A stretch of 64,000 bases of DNA, taken from Zygaena filipendulae (Eukaryota; Arthropoda; Insecta; Lepidoptera; Zygaenidae). Made by a program: the position numbers and the translations under genes. Of the stretch, positions 54,220-64,000 are shown in pieces (within the stretch, counting starts at the first letter, position 1; every line of letters starts with the position of its first letter). The notes under the pieces were generated by a model. The model was not told the DNA's origin. It did not search any database and saw nothing but the letters and a program-made list of their open reading frames with translations. Location of the stretch: positions 15,460,501 through 15,524,500 of the forward strand of contig OU015651.1 in the NCBI GenBank assembly GCA_907165275.2. The letters run 5' to 3'.

Positions 54220-55860
54220 AACTCTGAATCACCCAGCGGGAATCGAATTTGGGACCTTCTGATTAGCGAAGGAATTATTGCACTAATCCGGTCTTTAAAT
54301 CAGGTTATGATTAGTAGGACACATCGCCTACGCCTATGGCCCCAGCCTGCCCCGTCGAAACAGGCTTGACGTCGCGTTCACGTAATATTACGTAAGTTAG
54401 TGACTAATCACTAAATAGAGGTATAGGTATAGCATCTTATCATTTTTATTCTAGAGTTAGTGGTTACGTTACTAAACTGTTATTACATTTGTATGAAATC
54501 TATTCAGTCGTGTAGAATTCATTAGGTAGATATTATTTACAAATTACATTTACTATAAAAGTATAATTTGTTGTATTGTAACTTTTATCTATAGGACTAA
54601 GTTAGGTATACCTACTTACTAATAATCTTAAAATATTTATCGTCTATTTACTTTTTAAATTTATAATATCTTAAATTATCTACTTAGTTGTAGTTACTTA
54701 TGAGAACAATTTACAAGTTTATACAGTCAGGTATGTCATAGATTGCATCGTATTTTTACTAGTAGGTACCTACCTAGTTGAATTTTTTTCACATAAGTCA
54801 AGAAAACCTTTTATTGTTAAAGAACGTTTATTCAGACGCAAAAACACAAGTTACATAAATTGATGTAGATACAAATAAAATATGAAAGAAAAAGAAACAA
54901 TAACAAAAAAGAAAGATAGAAAGGATAGTTAGTATGTACAGAGAGATGTAACCCACTTTTGAGAAGTCGGTTTGAACAGGAGAAAATAAAATAGATTTAA
55001 CATTGTAACAGAATATAGTAACATTATGTCGTTGTCTGAGTAGTCGACACTTGATAATTTCAAATATTTTCTACGTACCTACGTCTGATTATATACATAT
55101 CTAGACAGAGTGTCGTAAACAAAACTATCCGAAAAATAACATTATTTAATGAGAAAAGAAGGAAAGAAAAATAAATAGTAGAGAGAAATTTCACAGTGCT
55201 CGCCGAGTAGATACAGGCCCCTATGCCTGAAATGGTCACTGACAAACGACTGTGCCATAATTGTTAGAGTTGTTTAATAATGTTTATTTAGTTACGTTTC
55301 GTGACACTAACCCTGCATCTAGACATGTAAATAATCAAAGGTAATCTATTTGTAGCTTGAGGGATAGTAATGGGCGTCGGATTTGTACGTGGTTGGAACT
55401 AAATCGTCACAAGAGTGCGAGTTCTAGTGCGAGTTTTTTTTAACTATTCGATGGCGTTCACAGTTTGAATTTTTATATAGTTTGAAAAGAAATTATAGAA
55501 ATAGAGTGATAAAAGAGGCGTATTTAAAAAATAAAAATGTCAACGCGATCGAGTAGTTAAATAACACGGATTATACCTTTGCAAAACGTTTACGGGTCAA
55601 GTGATTTTGTTACTGTGACAACGTCCACAGCCGACGCGCACGCCCCCTCTACTTAACGAGCTAAACTTGAGACCTAGCCTATTGGATTTGCAGTCGAATA
55701 ATCAACACTGAACAAAATACCCGGGACTCGGGCACTCCATTCACTTATTGAACTTCCAAATCACTGTAATTTAATAAATTCTATTCGGATTAATTGTTTG
55801 AAAAGAGTGCACATTTTTAATAAGTTGAACTGGATGAGAACTTGGAAATAGAAAACAATG
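54220..55860. other. AT-rich DNA, probably including the distal 3' UTR of the GATA gene
   Basis: No exon or element found. Minus-strand AATAAA hexamers at 54811-54816, 54828-54833 and 55283-55288 are candidate ends for the GATA transcript. Confidence 0.35.
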
Positions 55861-55965
55861 GCATCTAAATAGTACTAGCACGCGCCAACAGCTGGTGGAT
55901 TTACTGAATTAACTCTGACCCTCCTGTGCGAACGTTCAGTTTGTATATGACCGACGCGTCGTGTG

Positions 55966-56205
55966 ACCAGCAAGTCGTATATGACCAGCAAGTCGTATAT
56001 GACCAGCAAATCGTATATGACCAGCGAGTCGTATATGACCAGCAAGTCGTGTATGACCAGCAAGTCGTATATGACCAGCAAATCGTATATGTATGACCAG
56101 CAAGTCGTGTATGACCAGCAAGTCGTGTATGACCAGCAAGTCGTGTATGACCAGCAAGTCGTATATGACCAGCAAGTCGTTTAAGACCGTAAGTCGTATA
56201 TGACC
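55966..56205. repeat. 18-bp minisatellite downstream of the GATA stop codon
   Basis: About 13 copies of GACCAGCAAGTCGTATAT, including one 22-bp variant with an extra GTAT, degenerating towards 56205. It starts about 60 bp past the GATA stop codon, so it should be transcribed in the 3' UTR. Because 18 is a multiple of 3, frames stay open through it by chance. Confidence 0.93.
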
Positions 56206-56263
56206 TACGTGTTGTTTATGACACGCGTGTCGTGTCACCGGGCTAGATGGCCGGCCAGTGGCG

Positions 56264-59200
56264 CTACGTGGACGCCATCAGCTTCGCATGCGCGGTCACG
56301 TTGCGCTGGTGGTGGAAGCCGCTGCCTTCTTCCTCCTCGCTGTTGCCCAGGCCGTACTGTGAACAATTGCCGTGTTAGACTTATGAGGACAAGCTTCACT
56401 TGGGAAATCTCGTTGAAAAAGTATCAAATACTTATATTTCATGCGCTCCTTTCCAGATTAAAAGTATTTTAGCTAGTATTGTTAATTCATAGAAGTACAT
56501 ACGAGTGTTTTATCTCAGATTTTATCCGTTCGTGACTGAGTTTTAAACCTTCGAGAACTCCGGGGAGAGAGTGAAATCCGTTCTCAGCTGACGTCTCCCA
56601 CCTAAGTATCTACCTGCCTTTCAACTTCATAGTTATAGTTTTCAAGATTTCATTTTTAGTCAGTGACATTTCGCTTTTATAAATGTACATACTAGCTGTC
56701 CCCCGCGGTTTCACCCGCGTAAATTTTGGAGTTCCCGCCAGGCGCCGATCTACGGGGGGCAGTGGATGCACTTGCCTTCTTCTGACGACTAAAGTGGGTA
56801 CTTTAATCAGACCTTAGAAAAATTTCTAACCCAGTGTAGGTATTCTAAAAATTTCGTGGTGCAACTAAAATTGCCCGGGCCCTCGACCAAATCCCAGATT
56901 CGCGCCTGGATTCCCGCGGGAATTCCGGGATAAAAATACCCTATGTTCTGTGCTTCTAACAACGTGTATGCAACATTTCAAAATGATGGGTTAAGTTGTT
57001 CAAGCGTGAAAGCGTAACAAACAAACAAATTCGCATTTATAATAGTAAGTTACCTGTAGCGCGTGCAAGTAATGTTGCTGCGTGTGGTAGGGCGCGGAGG
57101 CGGCGTGCGGCGCGTACGCGTCGTACCCGCCGGAGCCGCTCGGCTCGCTCTTGATGTTGAACAGCGCCGGGCTGCCCACGAATGCGGCCGCGCCGCCCAG
57201 CCCCAGCGCGTACTGCCCGTGCGAGTGCGCGTGCGCGTGCCCGTGCGCATGCGCGTGCGCGTGCGAGTGGGATGGCTGCGCGTGCGCGTGCGCGTGCGAG
57301 TGGGACGGCTGCGCGTGCGCGTGCGGCGACGACTCCGGCGTGGACAGCGAGTCGCTGCGCGGCTTGCCCGCCGAGCCCGCCGAGCCGTGAGACATCGACG
57401 CCGTCAGCGGCAGCGGCATCTCGCTCATGCTGTGCTTGCTGTCTGTAACAGTACATGGAGTCGTTAGATACTATAGATGTATAAGTAAATCAGCATGTTG
57501 AAGCCTTACACTATATTTTGAGTAGGAATGTAGGTAAGTTGAGTGGTAAGTGGTTTGAGATGAGGAAGATTTTAAGTAGGAATTTAATATGACGACAAGC
57601 TTAACAATTGATCAACTTAATTATTGTAACTAATATATACAACGTGTTAATGAATTAACCAAAAACCTGATACCTACACCCCATTTAAGAAAAGAAACAA
57701 TAATATGATAAAAATAAAATTTATGTCGAAAAAATTAATAGTATAAAAGTTATTCAACCTTAGTTTGGAGGTGACCGATCTATGAAATTTCAAGTGCTAC
57801 GCCCGCATCTACGCGTCAAATGACCGATTCGATTTTTTGCTACGGGCGGCGTACGCGCCAATTATTGTATTATAAATAATTTAGACACGGGCTTTGTATT
57901 TGTAATTATATTTAGACACGGGCTCGTAAAAATGAAAAAAATATAACCTATATTAAAACATGGTTCGATCGATTTGTAAGTCGATTCTGAACAAACTACT
58001 TTCTAGTTTTCAGTTGATTCATTAACACGTTGTATATAGGCAATCGACCAAGTATTCTAGGTGTTCGCTCACTATGGGTCTCATAAGTAGACTCAAGGTC
58101 CGCGAAAGCAAGCAGAGACGCTACGCTCGGAGTACCGATATAGCCCGAAGAATAATAAACCTAGTCTTGATGAATGATGATTGAAGGTTTGTCGACTTCG
58201 CTCGTTGGCAACTCAAGTCACCTACGTTTGTAGGTCAAGTAACTCTCAGCGAGTTTGTCCCTGAGGTCTTACCGTCCAGCCCAGGCGAGCTGTGCTCCTC
58301 CTTCTTGGTCGCATCTTGCGGAGGTTTCGTGCCGTTCGCACTTTTCTTGGGCTTCCTTTTCCTTGTCTGTATTCCATCTTTCCTCATTGCCAAGGGCCTG
58401 TAAAATTTAACAACAATTTCCTCAATTTACTCTTTATCGACTTGAAATTTTATCGCGTGAGTTTCGGAATTTCCGCAGTAACTCTAACTTCTAACTAGCC
58501 TAATCTACTCCTTATAACACCAGCTAATTTGCAGTGAAAGTCCCGCCAAAATCGGTCCAACCGTTTCGGAGATTCAGGGTTCCCGTAAGAAGTCAAAACT
58601 TAGTTTATTCTCCTTCTACTTACAATAATAAACACAAAAAAAATAATTAGCGAAATTGGTCCAGCCGTTCACGCGTGATGCCGTGACCAAGGGAAATATT
58701 AATTTTTATATACATACTAGCTGTCCCTCGCGATTTCATCCGCGGTAATTTCGGAGTTCCAGCGGGAATTGCGAGAAAAAAGTACTGTATGTCCTTCTTT
58801 GTACCCCTGACAGTAGTTTACGGTAATGAGCTGTTCCCCGCATTAGTGCCGGAGTTCCCGCAGGAATTCCGGGATAAAAACTATCCTATCTTTTAAGCTG
58901 GGCCAAATACAACATAGTGACCAAATTTCATCATGATCGAGTCAGTAGTTTCGGAGTCCATCGCGGACAAACTACGTGACACATGATTTATATATATTAA
59001 GAAGATAGGTATATAGATCCTAGAATAGACCTATTTAGCCATTAGTTCAAGCACGAATACATTAACCTATCTAAGTACCTACTTACTGTGCAATTTGTGG
59101 ACGAAGAAACGGAGTGATACAGATAATATTATCATTTGCTAAGGGTTGTATAATATATACCCTATTAAGAACAGAACTGTGTCATAGTGAACAACTCCCA

Positions 59201-62200
59201 CTTCTGTCACGTACTCACGGACGACACAGGAAAATGGATAAACAAACAAAATGGGCAGAAAACCAGATTTGTTATGATGATGGCTCACAACAGTCATCGC
59301 GCACCGCACGATAGGCATTACCATTGTCTAACTGAGGATTGTGGTCGGCTGATTAAAACAATTTTTCCTTAATAACGGCTAATAATATTCCATTATTTGT
59401 TTGTTACTACACAAATTGTTGTAAACAAAATTCCCTCAGAGCTGTGAGGTAAATTTTACTATAAAGCCTTTTATCAGTGTACGAGTATAATATAATATAA
59501 TTATAAGGTATAATTTGTTATAGATGGATATTACTGTTAGGTTGCGACTTCCTCAAAGTGGTAATTCACATAAATACGTTTTATATGGGAAATCTCGCAA
59601 ACGAAGATTCTATTGTAGTTGGTTTTGGTACACTACTTCAAATAACCCCATCGAAGGTATGGTACCTGCCTACTTAAAAAGTGTCATCGCTAGGTCAACT
59701 GCACTCACGGTTAGTCTCCAATGTAGGGGCACTTACTTTTTGACCCTTAAAACTAAACTCTGAATATATATCATACTAGCTATGCCCCGCGGTTTCACCC
59801 GCAGGAATTTCAAAGTTCCCGCAGGAATTCCGGGATAAAAAGTACCCTATATCCTTATCTGTACCCCTGACAACGTGCACGCCAAATTTCATCCAAATCC
59901 GTTCAGCCGTTTTTTTGTGATTGAGTAACAAACATCCACACTTTCACATTTATAATATTAGTAGGATAGTAAGATTTTAATACAAAAGTCGATTCTTTTG
60001 ATCAAAAAGGTGATCTCATTTCGAGTCCGACAAAGATATTTTAAGTATTAAAGCTGTTCAAAATTCAGAATAACATGTGAAAAGTTCTGTATCGTCAATA
60101 TTCTTTTCGAATCCTTTGAATTATCGACAGTCCCGATGTAGAGTACTCGTTAAGTTAGGTTGGGTCGGCACCTGTTGATTCCGTGCAGCTTGTAGTAGAG
60201 GCCGCACGCGTTGCACACGGGCTCGCCGTCGTTGTTGCGTCGCCACAGCGTGGTGTTGCGTGAGCCGCAATTGGTGCAGCACTGGCCGTGGCGTCGAGCA
60301 GCCGACTGCAAGCACACAGACACACACACACATTTACTTACACATTCAAGATGATATCAACGATCACATCGGTATACGACGTACGCATAGCGAGCTGGGC
60401 CGGGGCCGGGCTGGGTGGGCCGTGTCAACCGTATAAAAATTTCTTTGTCTAATTTTAGAAAAAATTACAGTTTTAAAGAATTACTGTTTATTCGCTACGG
60501 ATCTTAAGATTAGAGAATCTTAAGATTCTGAGGGAAGAGGGAGCAAGGTGGACATAGACAGAAGAGGCCATATTATATACAAGAGGGTCAATTATTTATT
60601 TCTAAACGTCATTAATTACATCTCTCATTACATGACTGTGGTTAGTTCAGCTAGTCGACTGCCCCTCCTAGATCTCTAGCTATAGGTACGCCAAAGCCAA
60701 TGCCGATACGAGTAGGTACATAAAATGAGTACTAAGAAACTGGAGATTGATTAAAGTATAAATACCAGGGAATTAGGAGATTTAGAATAAGATAATAACT
60801 ATAGAGCATTGACACAACGCGTCTTAAAATTTCTTCAGAAGTAGGTAATGCAATCGTAGGTTACATAGAGTCGAATAATGTAGAGCAGTCTTAGGTAACA
60901 TTCTACGATTTCAATACAGTATCAAGCATCTTAAATTTTATTGTAATTAATTTTTACATAGTAAATGAGTAGCATACTATTAAATATCAGCGTCACTACA
61001 TTCCAACACCATAGAAACCAATACATGCCTACGTATACCCACACGTTAACGTACCTGTAGCTGTTGTGTTTTATTATTTGGTATTATGAGTTTAAAAACA
61101 CGGCCCCAAATACCGGTTGAAGGAAACCTGAATTTTTATTAACTGTATCACATGTACCACAAATAAGTTACCAGGAATCGATTAATTATTTAAATTCAAT
61201 TAGATAGGTACTTCATCGGGTTGAAAATCGAAGAAGTCTCAATGACAGAGTGTACCGAGCTCGAGTGGCGTCAGCGTACGTACGGTGTGATAACGGGAGG
61301 TATACGTGTGTATGTATCGAGACGATCGTTGGATATCCAATAATGGATGCGCAGTGCGCGGGGGCCGCGGCCGCGCGGGGCGGGCGGCGGGCGGCGGGCG
61401 GCGGGCGGGCCCGGCCGCCATTGGGCGCCGCCACCTGTCGCCACACACGCCGGAGCCACCTCTACCGCCGCCGAGATAACTCACCGATAACCCTATCTCC
61501 GGACGACAAGACTCAAATTCAAACAAAATGGTCCCGCCGCCCGCGTTATCTAGCTGCTCGGAATCTCCGACATTCGTCGCGAGACTACGACGGCTGATTA
61601 TATCAGTGATGAAGCACGCATCACTCGACGCGTATTGCTGCGTTCAGCGAAACTATAAAGTTACACCTCGCTGCAATCGATCGGCGTGGCTTAGTTAATT
61701 TTAATTGCTACAGATTAAATTTCACTGATTCGTTCTCGACTCGATTCCACTTAATCGTCGACGCCACCTCCGCTATCGGTGTTTGTGTTTACGCTTCACA
61801 TTATCGATAAGTTATCTCGGCTCATCGTTGTAATAACAATGCATAAAGTGCAAGAGTGGTTCGAAGCAAAGGTGGAGTGTTTGCTGAAGCTTCTTCTGAC
61901 TACAGTCTACCTACAGCAATATGCATCCGTTTCCCTGCAATCCTCAAGGTTGGATATTTTGAATTAGTCCGTCGTCGAAATTTACATTTAGATCTCATTT
62001 TAGGCAAATATTACAGGAAACGAAAAAACCTCCTGGTATCAGGAAAACGGATAGTTTCGGGCCCAAGGCTGCGTCTCCATCGAAGCGGAGCTGAGCGGAG
62101 CGGACACGACGCCAGAGATCTGATCGCTATATCTCTGAACGCGTCGTCTCCGCTCCGCTCTGCTTCGTATTGGAGGATCGTAGCCTATATAATGAATGCA

Positions 62201-62675
62201 GGAGAGCGGTAGCGTGTAGTAAAATTCTGATGAGAAATGTCGCCAAAGCCAAATATTCCGCCAAGCGAAGACATGTACAAGGGGGGACGCGCCGCGAGTC
62301 AGTGTGGTGGGGGCGGACGAGGGGGGTAGGGGGGACGCATGCACTAGTCTACACGCCACCGACTCACCTTCTTCATGCCCCTGGCCATGCCCTCCACACT
62401 CATCCACCTCTGCACCGAGCCCTCCTTATAGAAGCGCGTCAGCAGCTCCGCGTCGGTACCTGTGCAGAGCAGACGGGGCGGGTTAGTGTGCGGGTGTGGT
62501 GGACTCACCAGCCGCTTGCTGGGCTTCACCAGCGGCCGGTTGACGCCGTTGATCTTGTGGTAGAGGCCGCACGCGTTGCACAGGTAGTGGCCGGTGGAGT
62601 CGCGGCGCCACAGCGGCGTGTTGTTGGCGCCGCAGTTGACGCACTCGCGCCCCTCCTCGAACGCCTCCAGGCCGT
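56264..62675 (-). CDS. GATA zinc-finger transcription factor, probable serpent-class, 5' end outside the window
   Basis: Exons in transcript order: 62509-62675 (N-finger), 60172-60305 (C-finger), 58273-58397, 57054-57442, 56264-56356. Phases match at every join; 301 codons plus stop are visible. The N-finger reads [27 protein letters not shown] and the C-finger [27 protein letters not shown], both with CX2CX17CX2C spacing. The basic tail [19 protein letters not shown] follows. Then come a Ser/Pro region, a His/Ala tract ([17 protein letters not shown]..) and KSEPSG, a consensus-like sumoylation site (IKSEP). The protein ends [12 protein letters not shown]. The C-finger should bind WGATAR; the N-finger modulates binding and FOG-type partners. 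The first exon enters in phase 1, so earlier exons lie beyond 64000. Serpent and pannier are both possible by finger sequence; the exon layout favours serpent. Confidence 0.93.
56690..57035 (+). repeat. CTAGCTG-family repeat interrupted by unrelated sequence
   Basis: Starts ACTAGCTGTCCCCCGCGGTT; after GAGTTCCCGC about 150 bp of other sequence (GCGCCGATCTACGGGGG..) intervenes, then GGATTCCCGCGGGAATTCC resumes. The end is next to the GATA donor at 57053. Confidence 0.65.
57637..58034. repeat. MITE family C copy 3, in a GATA intron
   Basis: Same ends as copy 2. Carries an internal duplication of about 30 bp (TTTAGACACGGGCT occurs twice), making it longer than the others. Confidence 0.8.
58720..58985. 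repeat. CTAGCTG-family repeats, two overlapping partial copies
   Basis: ACTAGCTGTCCCTCGCGATT to CCCCTGACAG, then GAGCTGTTCCCCGCATTAGT with the CATCGCGGACAAACTACGTG tail also seen near 940. A weak fragment precedes it at 58445-58500. Confidence 0.6.
59000..59770. other. GATA intron, no feature recognised
   Basis: The plus-strand frame 59524-59763 (79 codons) has an ATG but no domain and no neighbouring exon; I do not accept it. Confidence 0.4.
59773..59968 (+). repeat. CTAGCTG-family repeat, complete copy
   Basis: ACTAGCTATGCCCCGCGGTT through CCGGGATAAAAAGTACCCTA and GACAACGTGCACGCCAAATT to TATAATATTAGTAGGATAG: the most complete plus-sense example. Confidence 0.78.
60400..61240. other. GATA intron between the C-finger and N-finger exons, AT-rich part
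   Basis: No exon, repeat ends or GC island seen in this stretch. Confidence 0.4.
61280..61825 (-). promoter_or_regulatory. GC island plus cluster of GATA sites in the inter-finger intron
   Basis: A (GGC)n-rich core at 61345-61440, with an inverted CCAAT box in CGCCATTGGGCGCC and a CACCTG E-box, is surrounded by GATA motifs. These are TGATAAC (about 61287), AGATAACT and CGATAACC (61473-61490), CTATCTCC, GTTATCTA (61547) and TTATCGATAAGTTATCT (61803-61819). It could be an autoregulatory enhancer or an internal promoter. It encodes no convincing exon. Confidence 0.4.
62070..62178. repeat. 100-bp inverted repeat in the inter-finger intron
   Basis: GCGTCTCCATCGAAGCGGAG and GAGCGGAGCGG pair with CCGCTCCGCTCTGCTTCG and ATTGGAGG; AGAGATCTG and TATATCTCTG form inner arms. 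A small MITE or hairpin, 190 bp from the alternative exon's donor. Confidence 0.7.
62368..62459 (-). CDS. Alternative GATA exon, mutually exclusive with the N-finger exon
   Basis: Acceptor TGCTCTGCACAG with a CTAAC branch site 20 bp upstream, donor AAG|GTGAGT. It enters in phase 1 and leaves in phase 0, exactly like the N-finger exon 62509-62675, and encodes 30 residues ([16 protein letters not shown]) without a finger. Only 49 bp separate the two exons, too short for efficient splicing. Joining both would hit a TGA after six codons. An unspliced reading of the 49 bp also stays open, so an alternative-donor model is possible. Confidence 0.65.
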
Positions 62676-62739
62676 CTGTGAGGAGCGGACAGTTCACACG
62701 ACGCACGCGATACGCGCGGTGCCACAGTTACCTACTATA

Positions 62740-63125
62740 TGGTGTAATAGGGGGAGAAAGTGTAGAAAAAGAAAAAAAAAATTTTACTGTGTGTGTGCTA
62801 AAGGTAACCGCTAGACCAAAGTGCTTTTTATTTTAAGTGGTGTTAATGACGAATGGCGGTGTTTGGGCAAACCTGTAAAGGTTTTTAACACCTATAAGAA
62901 ATTTCTAACGAAAAAACAATGTATATGTACTTTAAATAAATAAATAAAAATAAATTTATTTAGATAATTTTATTTAAAAAAAAGTACAGCATCCAGCATC
63001 ATATGATGACAACAGCTATGTCCTAATATACTAGAACTTTACTAAGGCTATAAGTGTATGGAACACGTTATCTCCGCACATTTGAAGGACGAAAATCTAT
63101 ATTTGTTCAGGAAAATACTTGTGTT
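62740..63125. other. GATA intron, AT-rich
   Basis: Contains (AAAT)n at 62933-62955 and nothing else recognised. Confidence 0.4.
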
Positions 63126-63129
63126 ATGA

Positions 63130-63360
63130 CTTATCAACTGATAACCCTACTAATATTATAAATGTGAAATTGTGGATGTTTGGATATTTAGATGTTTGGA
63201 TGTTTGTTACTCAATCACGCAAAAACGGCTGAACGGAGTTGAATGAAATTGGGCATGCACGTTGTCAGGGGTACAGAGAAGGACATAGGGTATTTTTTAT
63301 CCCGGAATTCCCGCGGGAACTCCGAAATTACCGCGGGTGAAACCGCGGGGCACAGCTAGT
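63130..63360 (-). repeat. CTAGCTG-family repeat, nearly complete
   Basis: From CCTACTAATATTATAAATGT to CGCGGGGCACAGCTAGTTTG, minus sense. Confidence 0.78.
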
Positions 63361-63739
63361 TTGAAATATTGGTAATGTAAGTGCGATCAACTACTTAGGT
63401 AGGTATATAGGTAGGCGGAAAGTTCCACACCGAAACGGATAATGTCCAGGATAATTAATTTTATTTATCACTATTAATTTGCTGTTTGCTACTACAAAAG
63501 TGTATCGACTAGAATATTCGATTACGATTCGATACGACGAACGACATTATGACTTTAATATTGCAGTTTTTCATCTGCATGGAACTTGACCACGTGCTCC
63601 AATGTTTTTTATTATCTACCTATATACTGAGTTTTTTCCTTAATCTTTTTACTGTATTCTTATTGTTATTTCAATCCTGTCGATAGGCCGGTAATTATTT
63701 TTTCTGTGCTGTACTTATCTTTTATTTATCTTTTATTAT

Positions 63740-63925
63740 ATACTAGCTGTGCCCCGCGGTTTCACCCGCGTGAAAAGTTTTTATGTAACAACATCGAACC
63801 GACATCCGATTTCACTGAAACAAAGTCTATATGTAGCTCCAGGCTAAGCTTAATCTACTTGTGGAAACCTCATGTTACTCCGTTCAGTAGATGTGGAGAT
63901 TATCGCGAACAGACAGATAGAAAAT
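63740..63925 (+). repeat. CTAGCTG-family repeat, short subfamily
   Basis: ACTAGCTGTGCCCCGCGGTT, deleted middle, then CCGTTCAGTAGATGTGGAGA and a GACAGATAG end. Confidence 0.65.
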
Positions 63926-64000
63926 AATTTTAAAAACTTTTTTTTGGGCTTGGTTACTCTTCTTTTATCACCCCTCTCAATTTTAAGTAAAAATATTCAA

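Noticed and set aside
55936..56238. Repeat-peptide frames over the 18-bp minisatellite
   Set aside because: Unit length is a multiple of three, so open frames are expected; no start or splice context, and it lies after the GATA stop codon.
59524..59763. 79-residue plus-strand frame
   Set aside because: ATG present, but no domain; it lies inside a GATA intron and ends just before a dispersed repeat.
61239..61597. Frames over the GC island in the GATA intron as an extra exon
   Set aside because: No acceptor or donor in the phase required between the two finger exons; peptides are Pro/Ala/Arg low complexity.

Overview
The window is animal nuclear DNA, almost certainly from a moth or butterfly (Lepidoptera). 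The evidence is AT-rich intergenic DNA full of GTAGGTACCTAC-type words, short GC-rich exons in long introns, many copies of the dispersed lepidopteran repeat that starts CTAGCTGTGCCCCGCGGTTT, a SINE ending GCCCCCTAT..TT(A)n, an intact BEL/Pao retrotransposon, and a piggyBac remnant between TTAA sites. All gene models below were built by eye from splice sites, exon phases and domain recognition, with no alignment or expression data.

Layout. (1) About 0.4-30.8 kb (5' leader perhaps to 33.9 or 36.7 kb), minus strand: a short transmembrane cadherin. Fourteen coding exons join in phase into an 850-residue protein: signal peptide, five cadherin repeats, one membrane span, a Gly/Ala/Pro-rich cytoplasmic tail. 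Its introns hold a 6.0 kb BEL/Pao element, minisatellites and, in the 14.6 kb first coding intron, two nests of MITEs each three levels deep. (2) 38.8-48.4 kb, plus strand: a ZAD-type C2H2 zinc-finger protein, ten exons, 613 residues, eight fingers. (3) 50.2-51.8 kb, plus strand: a four-exon SSAT-like GNAT acetyltransferase of 172 residues. (4) 53.15-53.34 kb, plus strand: one exon-like open stretch that I cannot assign. (5) About 54.8 kb to beyond 62.7 kb, minus strand: the 3' part of a GATA transcription factor. Its N-finger exon and a neighbouring exon look mutually exclusive, the arrangement known for Drosophila serpent.

The host genes do not form an operon or an obvious pathway; they are neighbours. 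The GATA factor is developmental, the cadherin an adhesion or membrane-organising protein, the ZAD protein a DNA-binding regulator and the acetyltransferase a metabolic enzyme. The rest is mostly repeats: at least ten MITE families (called A-E, G and J-M here), the dispersed CTAGCTG repeat, SINEs and simple repeats. No tRNA, rRNA or CRISPR array was seen.
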